Source of the DNA: Stentor roeselii | Lineage: Eukaryota > Ciliophora > Heterotrichea > Heterotrichida > Stentoridae | Reading direction: 5' to 3' | Length of the DNA: 64,000 nucleotides | NCBI GenBank assembly: GCA_006503475.1 | Contig: RSEH01000261.1 | Coordinates: 1 to 64,000 of the forward strand | Shown here: in pieces, positions 54,501 to 60,883 of the stretch | Position numbering within the stretch: the first letter of the stretch is position 1 | Layout: the number at the start of each line of letters is the position of its first letter | The notes under the pieces: generated by a model | Told to the model about the DNA's origin: nothing | The model's database searches: none | What the model saw: only the letters and a program-made list of their open reading frames with translations | Program-made: the position numbers and the translations under genes

Positions 54501-57338
54501 AGAAGGGTTAGTTATTCCTTTGATCTTGAAAGTCACACTGGTCGCAGCTGCTACATCTGATTCAAAAGCTGATGTGATTGTCAAGCTATATCCCGACCTT
54601 GAACACGTAGTCGAAGAACTAATTCCAACTCCAACTGCTTCACAAGTAAGACTATTAACAATAAGTTCCGTAGGAATTTCAATAAACACAACAGTCCCAG
54701 CTGGATGAATATTCATGGGTAGATACGTAATAATATAAGCCGTACTCGCCGCAATTTTGCTATCAACAGCAGCAATAGTGATTTGACTAATAGTAGCAGC
54801 AGTACTCATAGTGACAGTAACTCCACTTTCCATTTTCTCAATTTTATCACCAAGACTAGTAAACGAATAAACCTTAAAACTTTCAGAAGGTTTCGTATTT
54901 CCAGGGTTTTTTCCATTCAACACCTTAAAAGCGAAACTAGACCCAGCGGCCAAAGATGACCCAGAAAAGGAAAGAGTAGCTTTGATAAAATTACTAGTCA
55001 CTGAGATGCAGAGAACTGAAGACAATCCTGAAACAACAGAACAACTGGGACTTGAAGGCAAAGTGACAGTCTCAGGTCCGTAGATCTCCACATAAGACGA
55101 GGTGGGCATCGTCAATTTATTGGAAAAAGTGAATGAATAGTCACTCGTCGCACCATTCACTAAACTTCCTGTTGAGACTGATACTGAAGTGAAAGTATTC
55201 GCTGTTGTTAGAGTCACTGTTACTCCTGTCAATCTCTGATCTATTGAAAAACCTGAAGAGTCCAAAGAGACGATACTGAATGAAGATGACTGGGCAGTTG
55301 ACGGCGCGTTTATCAAGTTTGACATTGAAAAACTCAAAGTTCCTGGTGAAAATGAAGTAGAAAAACCTGAAACTATTACTTTTGAAGAGGACAAGCTACA
55401 TGTTATAGATGAAGGGAAACCTGTAAGAGACGTGCATGAATTCAAAGCACTTGAATCACTCCAGCCTGTTATTTCACTTGGAAAAGTTATCAGCAAATAA
55501 CCTGAAGCTGGAATTGAATTTTTTGTCACTATTGTAAAAGTATAAACTGAACTTGCACCTGTGATCAATGATGAAGGACTTACACTTGCTGATGTTAACA
55601 AAGCAGCTGCTGCTGTAAAAGTCACTCCAGAGGTTCTTGTATCGATGTTAAAGATACTTGTTGGACTTGTTTTTGAGTAGAATAAAAATGATGATGTAGT
55701 CGCAGTTGTTGATGGGTTCGTTATTTGGTCGATGCTGAAGGATACTCGGCCTCCTGAGAAATCAGTCTTGAAACCACCGATTATTGTTAAATTTCTGGAT
55801 GATACTTGACAGAAGGCTCCTGCACTTAATCCTGATATTATTGATGTGCAAGGGTAACTACTTGATCTGTCTACTATTGAGATTTGATTTGGAAAAGTTA
55901 TCAAAATTGAACCTCCCGCGGGAACTGCATGTGAAAGCCACATATCGAAGGTATATGTTGATGATCCTCCTACGGTTAAGTCGGTTGCTGTTACAAAAGA
56001 ATTTGATAAGTATTGGAATATCACACCTGCTCTGGCGGTGACGGATCCTCCTGTACCTGTATCGATTTTGTTTCCGTTTGGTGAATAAGTTGTTACTGTA
56101 AATGATCCTGTTGGACTTGTTGACGATGCTGTGGTGATTGGATCGACTCTTATAGAAATAGAGGTTTTCGAATTGTAGGAAGACCACCCGTTGGTTATTT
56201 TAATAGTGTTAGATGATATGGTGTAAAGAAGTCCACTAGTTTGAATTCCAGTGATTCCTGTGACTACTGAAGTTACACCAATTGAAATTTCAGTTGGGAA
56301 TACCACTTCTAGGATTACTGAACTATAAGTTGGATTAGTGATTGAAAATGTTAAAAATCCTGAAGTACTTGTACTAACAGTTGAATTAATAGCAGCAAAA
56401 GCACTACTTTTAAGATCAATAACATTAGGAGTAGAAACCTGCACAGCTAACGAGCTATCAGTTTTTAAAAACTCATTTGAGTTGTTATCAAAGACAATAA
56501 TTTCAAATCCAGTGACCGCATCACTTCCAGGTGGATTATAAACACTCGAAGTAACCCAAGCAATACTTCCAGTCCTCGCCGAATCAAATCCTCCAGTGAT
56601 CTTCAAATATTTAGACGATGAAGAATAAGTAGAACTAAGCGACGTTCCAATATTAGAATCACTTACAGAGCTCGGATTAGTAATTCTAATAAAATGCGCT
56701 AAATCCGCAGTAGAACTGGCGCCAATATGTGAGTTCCAAAAAGGAAATGAAACTTGCAAAAAGCTTCCTGTTGGAATAGTGAAAGTTGTGGAGATAGTGA
56801 ACTTCCAAGATGTCATCATGCCGATAATATCTGAGGTAGTTGAAATACTTGCAAAATCCAAGGAACCTGGAGAAGCTGTTATCATGAGTTTTGATGAATT
56901 AGGTTCTGACTCGAGTTCATTACCGTCAGGGTCGTTTATATAAATTCCGATTGGATTCGTAGTTGAAGTGCTTGAAGGGTTTACGATTCCTGGCAAGGTT
57001 ATAACGATGGGAATCGCACTCGGGTCTACATAATCTGAAGTAGTACCAAAAGCTCCTTTTATTACATATACCCGGCTTGATACTGAACAACTCACTGATT
57101 GACTTGTTGGGTTGTATATCAAGCTTTTTACTGTGCAAGATACTGAAGTAGAGTCAGCTATTGAAACATCTGAAGGGAATATCAACTTTACTGACGAAGT
57201 GCCAGGAATTGATTGATCAAATATAAAGCTTATCTCGTAACTTGCTGACTTTCCGATTGTTTTCGGAGTGAAAGAAAGGCCTAGGTCTGATAGGGAATCA
57301 GTTACATGAGATAGAAAAAGAACTACTAAAAGTCTCAT
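45510..57338 (-). CDS. Giant cysteine-rich multi-pass surface protein (Ig-like, furin-like and LNR repeats)
   Basis: An open frame of 3,942 codons. A signal peptide (MRLLVVLFLSHVTDS) is followed by seven beta-sandwich-like repeats to about residue 970, each with an F-x-I/ITFPSEI core and a NPxSTxxTxSF strand. From about 975 to 2975 there are dozens of furin-like/growth-factor-receptor Cys-rich repeats (CxxCxxxCxxCxxSxxxCTSC), with three LNR (Notch/Lin-12) modules near residues 1464, 1764 and 2052 (for example CNTTSCANDNGNC). Several hydrophobic helices, about six, lie near 3010-3216 (VFHLVCNVMFMVHYIRKVYI, LLILTDIDTFLWLWMFTLDS). The cytoplasmic tail of about 725 residues is acidic/basic with four copies of a KVRVKRSFKGARIVDLE-type repeat. 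It is likely a plasma-membrane receptor or adhesion protein with a very large ectodomain. The start context is TAATAAATATGAG. Confidence 0.85.
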   Translation of the reverse strand: MRLLVVLFLSHVTDSLSDLGLSFTPKTIGKSASYEISFIFDQSIPGTSSVKLIFPSDVSIADSTSVSCTVKSLIYNPTSQSVSCSVSSRVYVIKGAFGTTSDYVDPSAIPIVITLPGIVNPSSTSTTNPIGIYINDPDGNELESEPNSSKLMITASPGSLDFASISTTSDIIGMMTSWKFTISTTFTIPTGSFLQVSFPFWNSHIGASSTADLAHFIRITNPSSVSDSNIGTSLSSTYSSSSKYLKITGGFDSARTGSIAWVTSSVYNPPGSDAVTGFEIIVFDNNSNEFLKTDSSLAVQVSTPNVIDLKSSAFAAINSTVSTSTSGFLTFSITNPTYSSVILEVVFPTEISIGVTSVVTGITGIQTSGLLYTISSNTIKITNGWSSYNSKTSISIRVDPITTASSTSPTGSFTVTTYSPNGNKIDTGTGGSVTARAGVIFQYLSNSFVTATDLTVGGSSTYTFDMWLSHAVPAGGSILITFPNQISIVDRSSSYPCTSIISGLSAGAFCQVSSRNLTIIGGFKTDFSGGRVSFSIDQITNPSTTATTSSFLFYSKTSPTSIFNIDTRTSGVTFTAAAALLTSASVSPSSLITGASSVYTFTIVTKNSIPASGYLLITFPSEITGWSDSSALNSCTSLTGFPSSITCSLSSSKVIVSGFSTSFSPGTLSFSMSNLINAPSTAQSSSFSIVSLDSSGFSIDQRLTGVTVTLTTANTFTSVSVSTGSLVNGATSDYSFTFSNKLTMPTSSYVEIYGPETVTLPSSPSCSVVSGLSSVLCISVTSNFIKATLSFSGSSLAAGSSFAFKVLNGKNPGNTKPSESFKVYSFTSLGDKIEKMESGVTVTMSTAATISQITIAAVDSKIAASTAYIITYLPMNIHPAGTVVFIEIPTELIVNSLTCEAVGVGISSSTTCSRSGYSLTITSAFESDVAAATSVTFKIKGITNPSTQITTSAWSLLTKTSDSYLIDKSNSITSSFTCESICLTCTGLPSNCTSCDQGSGYPYLYDLSCFSKCKDGYTDDSSTSDKLCVACSNPCLTCSGSISKCTSCDSSKSNPYLYSDTCNSNCQDGYWGNGTHCILCTNPCKTCSSSSNCLTCAVSSTTSKQTYLLSGVCYAKCPDGYTSDSSSNTCVACQDPCKTCTDTVSTCASCKSPYKLLSTSCVESCPNTGKYIETDSLCDPCVSPCDTCAVDTISCTSCISNYYLFDSSCLTTCPLGYAAVIKNCLICISPCEYCSGSQKTCTTCIEGYLLQINECVDKCSTGYFQDGSQCSKCDTQCSTCTGASSYCTSCSNFKYVLEGSCLDSCPSSAYLAIDKVCTLCTQPCATCSGSLTFCTSCTSGMYLYSNECFSECPAQTTVASEESHSCEQCNSNCKTCKTNVNNCLTCESPKYLQAGSCVSSCSNGYFLESGQCNACFSSCSTCIDYWNKCTSCSGIYSLMGNNCVTACPQGYSKINKVCVEVTVSDCADGCPVSILNNSNCDLVCNTTSCANDNGNCLRVTVACGSNKYEKDGSCFNCSDPCNNCIGQATYCTSCKADKTTGALQYLYNGGCLLSCPDKTFISGITCQDCDEFCESCVFKSSTCTSCVTGYKLYNNQCVFNCPSQTSVQVDSLNCYDCDGKCKYCSTSIDNCTECYSPLVLQDWNCVPYCNSGYFNNSGKCVACEGCKECKESASICTQCNSPLYLISGKCVTVCPQGTFHGTSECETCGKTCKTCSDKSSCDSCSDGTYLFENSCISQCPSGYVVSLGVCVLETSTSPCNTGCTNDLLTDSKCDQVCNTQDCNLDNQQCNLGTCGSGKYSSGSICESCSYPCQECTSLSVCTSCAKSISTGELLLLKNSSCIEKSTCNSGYTQVGVFCMKCSEECKECNKKTTTCVTCPSGKFLYEGTCISSCPSPYTVAKNSVCLPCFSNCLECSGVYDNCVKCNSSYVLQGSICQPTCDTGYTVTNESPSTCQSCTNNCTSCSSTTSNCLSCHPELFLSGSSCIDQCPKETTIQVGTNCLPCSSNCKTCRNSVSQCLTCISGYYLHQTTCVATCPEGYEPRLEECSQYCAEGCSQALLYNSNCDKFCNTEDCLYDNSICLGDSSCPYGQYQSGTSCSNCSYPCNTCVSSVYCTSCSLDTNKVQLLLYDGKCYLNCPNNTYKDLIQCKACDSSCFECSGSAKKCTSCSPGRKLYQDSCYSSCPQGKTVEVNSVCYDCDSNCVECSGVVTNCTKCLSGLVLSKGSCKSQCASGFTLTESSPTSCVPCIGCLTCLGSEYFCLSCSSGKLMLDGFCYSSCPAGYTNTSQSSTQCLPCDTNCKECKDKVNQCTACYTGKVLNIYKECVDPPECPSGQFSDSNGICKSCSSNCTECFLQSSNCTECKTSYFLSNSLCLPCSSNCLNCKTTASFCIECKEEFYLNNGKCIACQASCKTCENSNGCITCKSGLFLLGSTCFECSDSCYECSMVKDNCTSCELGFYLSSNQCFQCDQSCVGCAGSPTFCTKCLPGKFGNSNGICTSCSSSCKECEISANNCTSCSSGKTLIKGVCDFCKSSCASCIESFTKCASCFNDDFIIGGECGKCQNNCKTCENSFSKCTSCSQGYFLSGSSCLSCDSSCKTCENSSKNCLSCDSSKTLLSNTCVVCDSNCLTCINSKSECNSCVKGKYLSNGECFECDSNCTECFQTSTTCLGCVSGLYLSGNDCLPCSYLCKTCQVREDFCTSCPSGSSLKSGKCVVSCKDGTVQVGLECQPCNDVCKTCIGTVDKCSSCSTGLVFNNSCVMECPESYFSSKGLCIPCSVNCLNCTEKSTKCTSCPEGFNLKDFSCEFICPDGQYEEGEVCLDCDAMCETCYKSSIQCTKCAQDSWVLMDDGVCTAPCKSGEVRVKSSKPCEPCSQICKTCSKTTTNCTTCSDNRYFIYNGSCISECPENFTIISGNKCLDCSSNCRTCLEKVTTCTSCPDFKYLLGSSCVDQCPTENYIILGQDCVKCKNPNCSESSSSNSSNNSTVKKSSSNPTFQGKPVPFPFSGISFASVGIIGLTKLASSGVQVVTSTIALWSGLSAVSWVFIAGYLPAQGESGDSRRLVQDDAVGGNAVLTVAFFLVLGALVFHLVCNVMFMVHYIRKVYIYDRKYLFWRKNHLKCNLVILVLAGVVSFHTIRLKFSGIFGYSGFLATYEDQTKVIKPLVFYGYISVLCTFIPVFIAELLILTDIDTFLWLWMFTLDSLILTFILGILIIFDIKRRESELMKKEYEKKLTPGQFEPGEFLESSHSIKELIEMFPHLDLTSLVPLSPTKRPVKKHISKSNPDSSTSSPKSKLQRTNSFPLLVNDFVEVFPETLKKPEPPANFDEEPFGEEILNKSEEILDKSEENDELTMIIEEPEEPREFEVMFNECKLRVTRPQGLFYRPLDLDDKINEFTEIVAFTEEDEPSIEEPVLEEEKKEIVEQFDFENQAEPAKMSKKDLLELTSQESNSEIKAQIKEEKDFKLSSQEIKSEKSKESEKSEESEKSDSEIMAHIKEEKDIELEKAIADPNNPDLVSVLHKPTGKRIVIRKGFKGARIVDLENKNIESLPPVDLSNFDKTKTKVDEEDVRFATLTAKTGEKVRVKRSFKGARIVDLEKKVNNPNHFLIGETVKNEKDFQFTNAFPDPDDPEVVVVMHNETGEDVKIRKTFDGAQVIDEAGELVPNVPGIDRNDFDIPRAVIDKDDVHIATLNHKLTNQRVKVRRNFKGAKIIDLERKAEFPKVLPSASEKSDEPEPLSPFAIDEDDFGWVTPSQIVKRPVKNLKPINISKRNDDNYDRRKLANLANLIEDLDDDPGWEEASFSSGSSEGFSKKKQFYHNIDLNQVSVPDYDSDSFDGGFRGRRKKIKRKKRVKKVVQPDFARNKELEDIYLQRLEAKDARDAKKKQMRMTGEAGLYEPDWERTDSGFDLKEIRISALDRTLPHAGEEIINPRFKFSNSRRD
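46190..46790 (-). repeat. Four-copy FKGARIVDLE repeat in the cytoplasmic tail
   Basis: Four related copies of a unit spanning roughly 45-65 residues end in GKRIVIRKGFKGARIVDLEN, GEKVRVKRSFKGARIVDLEK, GEDVKIRKTFDGAQVIDE and NQRVKVRRNFKGAKIIDLER, near residues 3522, 3570, 3632 and 3690. Each is preceded by an acidic DPDDPEVV- or DEEDVRFATL-like strand. The third copy is the most diverged. It looks like a small beta-hairpin module; no known family was recognised. Confidence 0.8.
48480..54410 (-). repeat. Tandem furin-like Cys-rich coding repeats
   Basis: About 2,000 residues of Cys-rich repeats, each about 45-50 residues, with the pattern C-x2-C-x6-C-x2-C followed by G(Y/K)xL and a further Cys pair (for example CKTCENSSKNCLSC). 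Near 49000-50300 the units are shorter (about 37-40 residues) and more alike than elsewhere, suggesting later local expansion. Confidence 0.85.
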
Positions 57339-57348
57339 ATTTATTAGT

Positions 57349-58392
57349 CTAGCAGTTTGTGTTTAGCACTTCTTGAAGATATTTTTTTGCTTCGAGTAAC
57401 TTTGAGAGCTCGGCTTTTTGACGGGCTTTGTATTTGTTTAGGATCTCTCGCAGTTGTCCTGAAAAAAGACTTATTCCGAATTTGCTGTCTTTTTCGACCG
57501 CGCTTTTGAAATTAAGTAGTTTTGATGACCAGATTTCTAGATTTTCTTGGACTTTTCCTGTGATTTTTTGGTCGCTGCTTGCACCTTGTGTGACTTTATG
57601 GATGTCTTGGCTTGATTGAGATTCTTGGTGAAGAGATTCGATGTTTTTCCATATGAAACGAAGCATGTCGATCTGGGGGATCCGATCAAGAGCAGCAAGT
57701 TTTTCCTGCATAGCCAAATGACTATCAACTTTCTTCCTAGCATTAACCAATTCATCATATTCACTTCTCAATTTGGCATGTTCCTCACTAAGTCCCTTAG
57801 CATGAAAAATCCAAGTTTCCTTAACCCCTTGCAATTTCGCCGCTTTTCCATTAAAATCCTGAGCATAGTTTGAAATATGTTTAACAACTGCTTTTTTCAT
57901 TCGATAAACTGAACTTCTAACCGCATTAGAAGGATTTTGCATCCAAGGCGCTAGTCTCGGAAAATGCGGAACTGAAACTTCTTGTTTTAAACTCGCATCA
58001 GTCAAGACCTTCAAAAGCGCCCAGACCCGATCGCCTTGTGCTGAGTCAAGGACTGACTTTCCCAGGACTGAATTTTCAGGAATGCGTCCTTCTTGTTCCA
58101 GTCTTTGAAGCAACTTGTAAGACTCTTCTTTGAACTCGCGCTTCATGTCTGCAGTGCGAGGAGGCCAGCAGAAGACAAAAACGTTTAAAGACTGCGGAGT
58201 GAGTTTTCCGAATAGAAAGTAAAGAACGCATTCTAAACTTTTCGTGTTTGATCTAATTTTTTATTACTTGTTGAAAGAGTCTCCGTCGATTGTAGGGCGT
58301 TGGTCTTTTCCACTTTCACTGGAGTACCCGAGAAGCAAAAGACTGTTGCAGACAAGTTGTTTTAAAGAAGACTGTACTTCGATTTCAGCCAT
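57349..58392 (-). CDS. HAUS6-like augmin subunit (N-terminal domain), two exons
   Basis: A first exon (start 58392, MAEIEVQSSLKQLVCNSLLL) joins the main frame through a 15-nt intron at 58253-58267, giving about 342 residues. After splicing the N-terminus reads FNKSNTKSLECVLYFLFGKL then FVFCWPPRTADMKREF, which fits the HAUS6 N-terminal pattern (F-x-SN-AFE-VLYFLF...CWP...FRK). PSNAVRSSVYRMKKAVVKHI and a coiled-coil C-terminal half follow. HAUS6 is part of augmin, which recruits gamma-tubulin to existing microtubules. The protein is much shorter than human HAUS6 (about 955), lacking its long disordered C-terminus. Its stop is 10 bp upstream of the giant gene's start on the same strand. The family call rests on motif likeness only. 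Confidence 0.68.
58253..58267 (-). other. 15-nt intron in the HAUS6-like gene
   Basis: Coding-strand sequence GTAATAAAAAATTAG, containing a stop if retained. Removal joins AAC AA to A TCA AAC ACG and makes the first exon continuous with the main frame, supplying the family's YFLF...CWP segment. Confidence 0.92.
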
Positions 58393-58399
58393 TTTCAAA

Positions 58400-58450
58400 G
58401 AAAATCTTAAAAATCTTAAAAATCTTAAAAATCTTTAAAAATCTTTAAAA
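58400..58450. repeat. Short AAAAATCTTA microsatellite
   Basis: About five imperfect copies of a 10-11-bp unit (AAAAATCTTA/AAAAATCTTTA) directly upstream of the HAUS6-like start and downstream of the dCMP deaminase stop. This 117-bp gap must hold the HAUS6-like promoter. Confidence 0.8.
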
Positions 58451-58509
58451 TCAATAAAACCCATCAAAATCCATCAAAAGTCAATAATTAAAGACCTATA
58501 AAGCGACTC

Positions 58510-59526
58510 TTAAAACTGCATGGGTACAGCCGAAGAGTGTCTATCAATTTTAACCCCGGCTTGAATAAGCAGCTGAGTACTAAGTTCAGAATGATTATAC
58601 TCTTCTTGAAACACGACCCTCACAATACCCGACTGAATAATAGACTTAGAACAAAGCAGACAAGGGTAAAGGGTGGTGTACAGTGTGCATCCTTTGCAGT
58701 TTTCAAAGCCAGCGAATAAGATCGCATTTAACTCACCGTGCATGCACATGCAGTCCTCAAGCATCGTGCCTTGAACAGCTTGTGAGTTGCATCTGAGGCA
58801 TCCCCCGTCGATGCAGTTAAGAGTTCCTTGAGGCGTTCCGTTGTAACCGGCTGAGATCAGCCGGTTGTTCAGGACTATCACTGCCCCGACACCTCTTTTC
58901 ATGCAGTTTGTTCGAGTTGCAGCCATTTCAGCGATTCTCATGAAGTATGTGTCCCAACTCGGCCTGTAGTGCTCAGGGTTCATCACGTCTAAACCGCGAA
59001 GTTCCTCGTATAAACTGTCCTTGTCGGATAGGTTTGAAACGATCTTGTCGGCGGAATACATCACCTCGTGAACTGATGCAGGGTAACCACCTAAACCGAA
59101 GTTTATCTGAATTTTTATTACTTTGTCGTCGATCTCTAGAAAACTTGCTAAGGCACTTTTACGAGATACGTATTTCACGTTGTAGAAACCGTAACGCTTT
59201 AGAGTTGGGGCTTCTACACCAATGAGCATGAAATTACAAACCTCTCTCAAAACAGCGACTTCTTCATTTAAAGTGACAGGAAACATCACATAATTCATAG
59301 AAACATCCTCTTCAGCAGTCTTAACAGCGAGTTTGACAACAGCTTCTCTGAAAGCGACTTCATTTTCAAAATCCTCTTCTACTTAACTCGTACTCGAGAA
59401 GTTTCCTTCCTTAAGCCACTCGTCGCTTTCCAAATTGAAAACCTTGAACCCATAGCAAATCTGCAAATAATCAGCAGCAGTTTTTTTACCAGCGCACAAA
59501 CTTCCAGCAATGGCCAAAATGATCAT
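58510..59526 (-). CDS. Deoxycytidylate deaminase with N-terminal P-loop-like domain, two exons
   Basis: A first exon (start 59526) joins through a 15-nt intron at 59379-59393, giving about 333 residues. Exon 1 opens MIILAIAGSLCAGKKTAADY, a P-loop-like GxxxxGKx[ST] pattern as in the N-terminal part of yeast DCD1-type enzymes. The deaminase domain (roughly residues 190-333) has GVGAVIVLNNRLISAGYNGT, a Cys pair in GGCLRCNS, the catalytic zinc motif HGE (usually HAE) in CMCMHGELNAILF, and PCLLC. It converts dCMP to dUMP for dTTP synthesis and is normally allosterically set by dCTP/dTTP. The Ala-to-Gly change in HAE keeps the catalytic His and Glu. The start is 16 bp downstream of the H2A gene's stop, on the same strand. 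Confidence 0.88.
59379..59393 (-). other. 15-nt intron in the dCMP deaminase gene
   Basis: Coding-strand sequence GTACGAGTTAAGTAG, with stops if retained. Removal joins TCG A to AA GAG GAT and links the P-loop-like exon to the deaminase frame. Confidence 0.92.
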
Positions 59527-59542
59527 AATAATAAACCACTAA

Positions 59543-60043
59543 TTAATCATCCTCATCATTGTCGGTGCTTTCATCGTGATCTGAGTCTTCAGCCATGTCG
59601 TCTTTGAACTTTTCAATCATTTTATTTCTTCTTTTTTTCTTCTGTTCTAGAGACTCATGAATGAATGGAATGACGCCTCCCATGGGAATGATGACGCTTT
59701 TGCCGATGGCTTCGTTGAGCTCGTTGTCTTGCTTTATTCCTAGACAGATGTGCCTAGGTTTAATATTTTTAGATATCATCTTCTGATCCTCTCCATAGCA
59801 GTTATCACCAGCAAGTTCAATAAGTTCAGCGACCATATATTCCAAGACAGAAGCGACACTGACAGCACTTTCAGAAGAAATGCGGTCAGCATAGCGACCT
59901 CGTTTCATCTTGCGTAAGATGCGTCCAACAGGGAAAATAAGTTGAGCCTTATCACTCTTAAGTGCCCTTTTAGACTTAATACCCTCATGTTGAAGTGACA
60001 TTTGAGTGCCAACCTTTTTAGACTCTTCTTTCTTTTTGTTCAT
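59543..60043 (-). CDS. Divergent histone H2A variant with acidic C-terminal tail
   Basis: Protein of 166 residues. The H2A histone fold is plain: AQLIFPVGRILRKMKRGRYA (H2A: AGLxFPVGRVxRxLKxGxYA), SVASVLEYMVAELIELAG, IKPRHICLGIKQDNELNEAI and GGVIPFI. It departs from canonical H2A in several ways: an unrelated N-terminus (MNKKKEESKKVGTQM), about four extra residues after ELAG (DNCYGEDQKMISKN), NE in place of EE in the acidic-patch stretch (QDNELN), and a Lys-rich then strongly acidic C-terminus (AEDSDHDESTDNDEDD) instead of the usual tail. It probably forms specialised nucleosomes, for example in the macronucleus or meiosis; which is unknown. The start context is AATTTAAATGA. Confidence 0.88.
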   Translation of the reverse strand: MNKKKEESKKVGTQMSLQHEGIKSKRALKSDKAQLIFPVGRILRKMKRGRYADRISSESAVSVASVLEYMVAELIELAGDNCYGEDQKMISKNIKPRHICLGIKQDNELNEAIGKSVIIPMGGVIPFIHESLEQKKKRRNKMIEKFKDDMAEDSDHDESTDNDEDD

Positions 60044-60085
60044 TTAAATTATCCCGCCATGTTGCTAAAGGTGTTGGGGGTTATT

Positions 60086-60883
60086 TTAAAGTTTTAAAGC
60101 TATTCTCGAAAACCGAGCCTTTATAAGAAAAGAGGCACTTTCCGAGACTTCATTACCTTCAAAGTTACCTCGAAGTACTTTTTGATTAAAGCTGGAGAGA
60201 ATAACTGAAACTCCTCCACTTGTAAGTCCATTAAAGGCCATTTCAAAGTTTTCCAAATAATAAAGTTTTTTTACAGCTGTTGAAAGGACTTCACATGACT
60301 CGTCGCCTCCATGATTATTATTTAAATACAGTTCATTTAATTCAAGCAAATGTTGAAGACCCTTGGCAAGAACAGCGAATTCATCAATCATTAATTTATT
60401 TCCATTCAGATTCAAAACATTGAGTCTTGGCCAGTGCTTAAAAAATTGAGTCATCAGGGAAAGTCCATCCAAGTCCATCTCATTTTCACTGAAGTTAAAA
60501 GAACTGAGTTTCGAGAAATTCTGTAAACTTCGAGAAAGTCTTTTCAGGTTTTTTGAAGTCAAGTTGCAGTTGCTGAGCTTTAGTTCTCTGATGTTGGAAA
60601 AGTAATGCAAAATTATCTTTAAGTGGTAAGCGGACTTTACATCTAGGTTGATGTGGCTTAGGTTTATTTCGAAGATCTCGTTTTCGTCATGGGCGAAAAT
60701 CACTTCGTATAAGGATTTTATTCGTTTGTTCATTGAAACCTCGCTTGCGTAGTAGGCTAGTAAAAGTTCACAGTTTGGGCTCTCTGTTGTGCAGATTAGA
60801 GACTCTTTTAAGGACTTTTCGTAACGGTGCTTTGTTGCTGCTATTTGAGTCACGTGCTTCACTCGTAAAGGCTTGCTTCCCAT
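60086..60883 (-). CDS. RNI-type leucine-rich repeat protein
   Basis: Protein of 265 residues with about six ribonuclease-inhibitor-type LRRs: IFEINLSHINLDVKSAYHLK, IRELKLSNCNLTSKNLKRL, LSSFNFSENEMDLDGLSLM, LNVLNLNGNKLMIDEFAVLA, LNELYLNNNHGGDESCEVLS and LENFEMAFNGLTSGGVSVI. There is a basic N-terminus (MGSKPLRVKHVTQIAATKHR) and no signal peptide or membrane helix. The start MGS could be myristoylated, though Lys at position 4 makes this unsure. It is probably a cytosolic protein-binding scaffold. The start context is AATAAAAATGG. It ends 42 bp upstream of the H2A start. Confidence 0.82.
   Translation of the reverse strand: MGSKPLRVKHVTQIAATKHRYEKSLKESLICTTESPNCELLLAYYASEVSMNKRIKSLYEVIFAHDENEIFEINLSHINLDVKSAYHLKIILHYFSNIRELKLSNCNLTSKNLKRLSRSLQNFSKLSSFNFSENEMDLDGLSLMTQFFKHWPRLNVLNLNGNKLMIDEFAVLAKGLQHLLELNELYLNNNHGGDESCEVLSTAVKKLYYLENFEMAFNGLTSGGVSVILSSFNQKVLRGNFEGNEVSESASFLIKARFSRIALKL

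Noticed and set aside
46027-54708. Many plus-strand open frames opposite the giant Cys-rich gene
   Set aside because: They are shadows caused by the repetitive Cys/Ser codons of the real minus-strand gene; none has domain content of its own.
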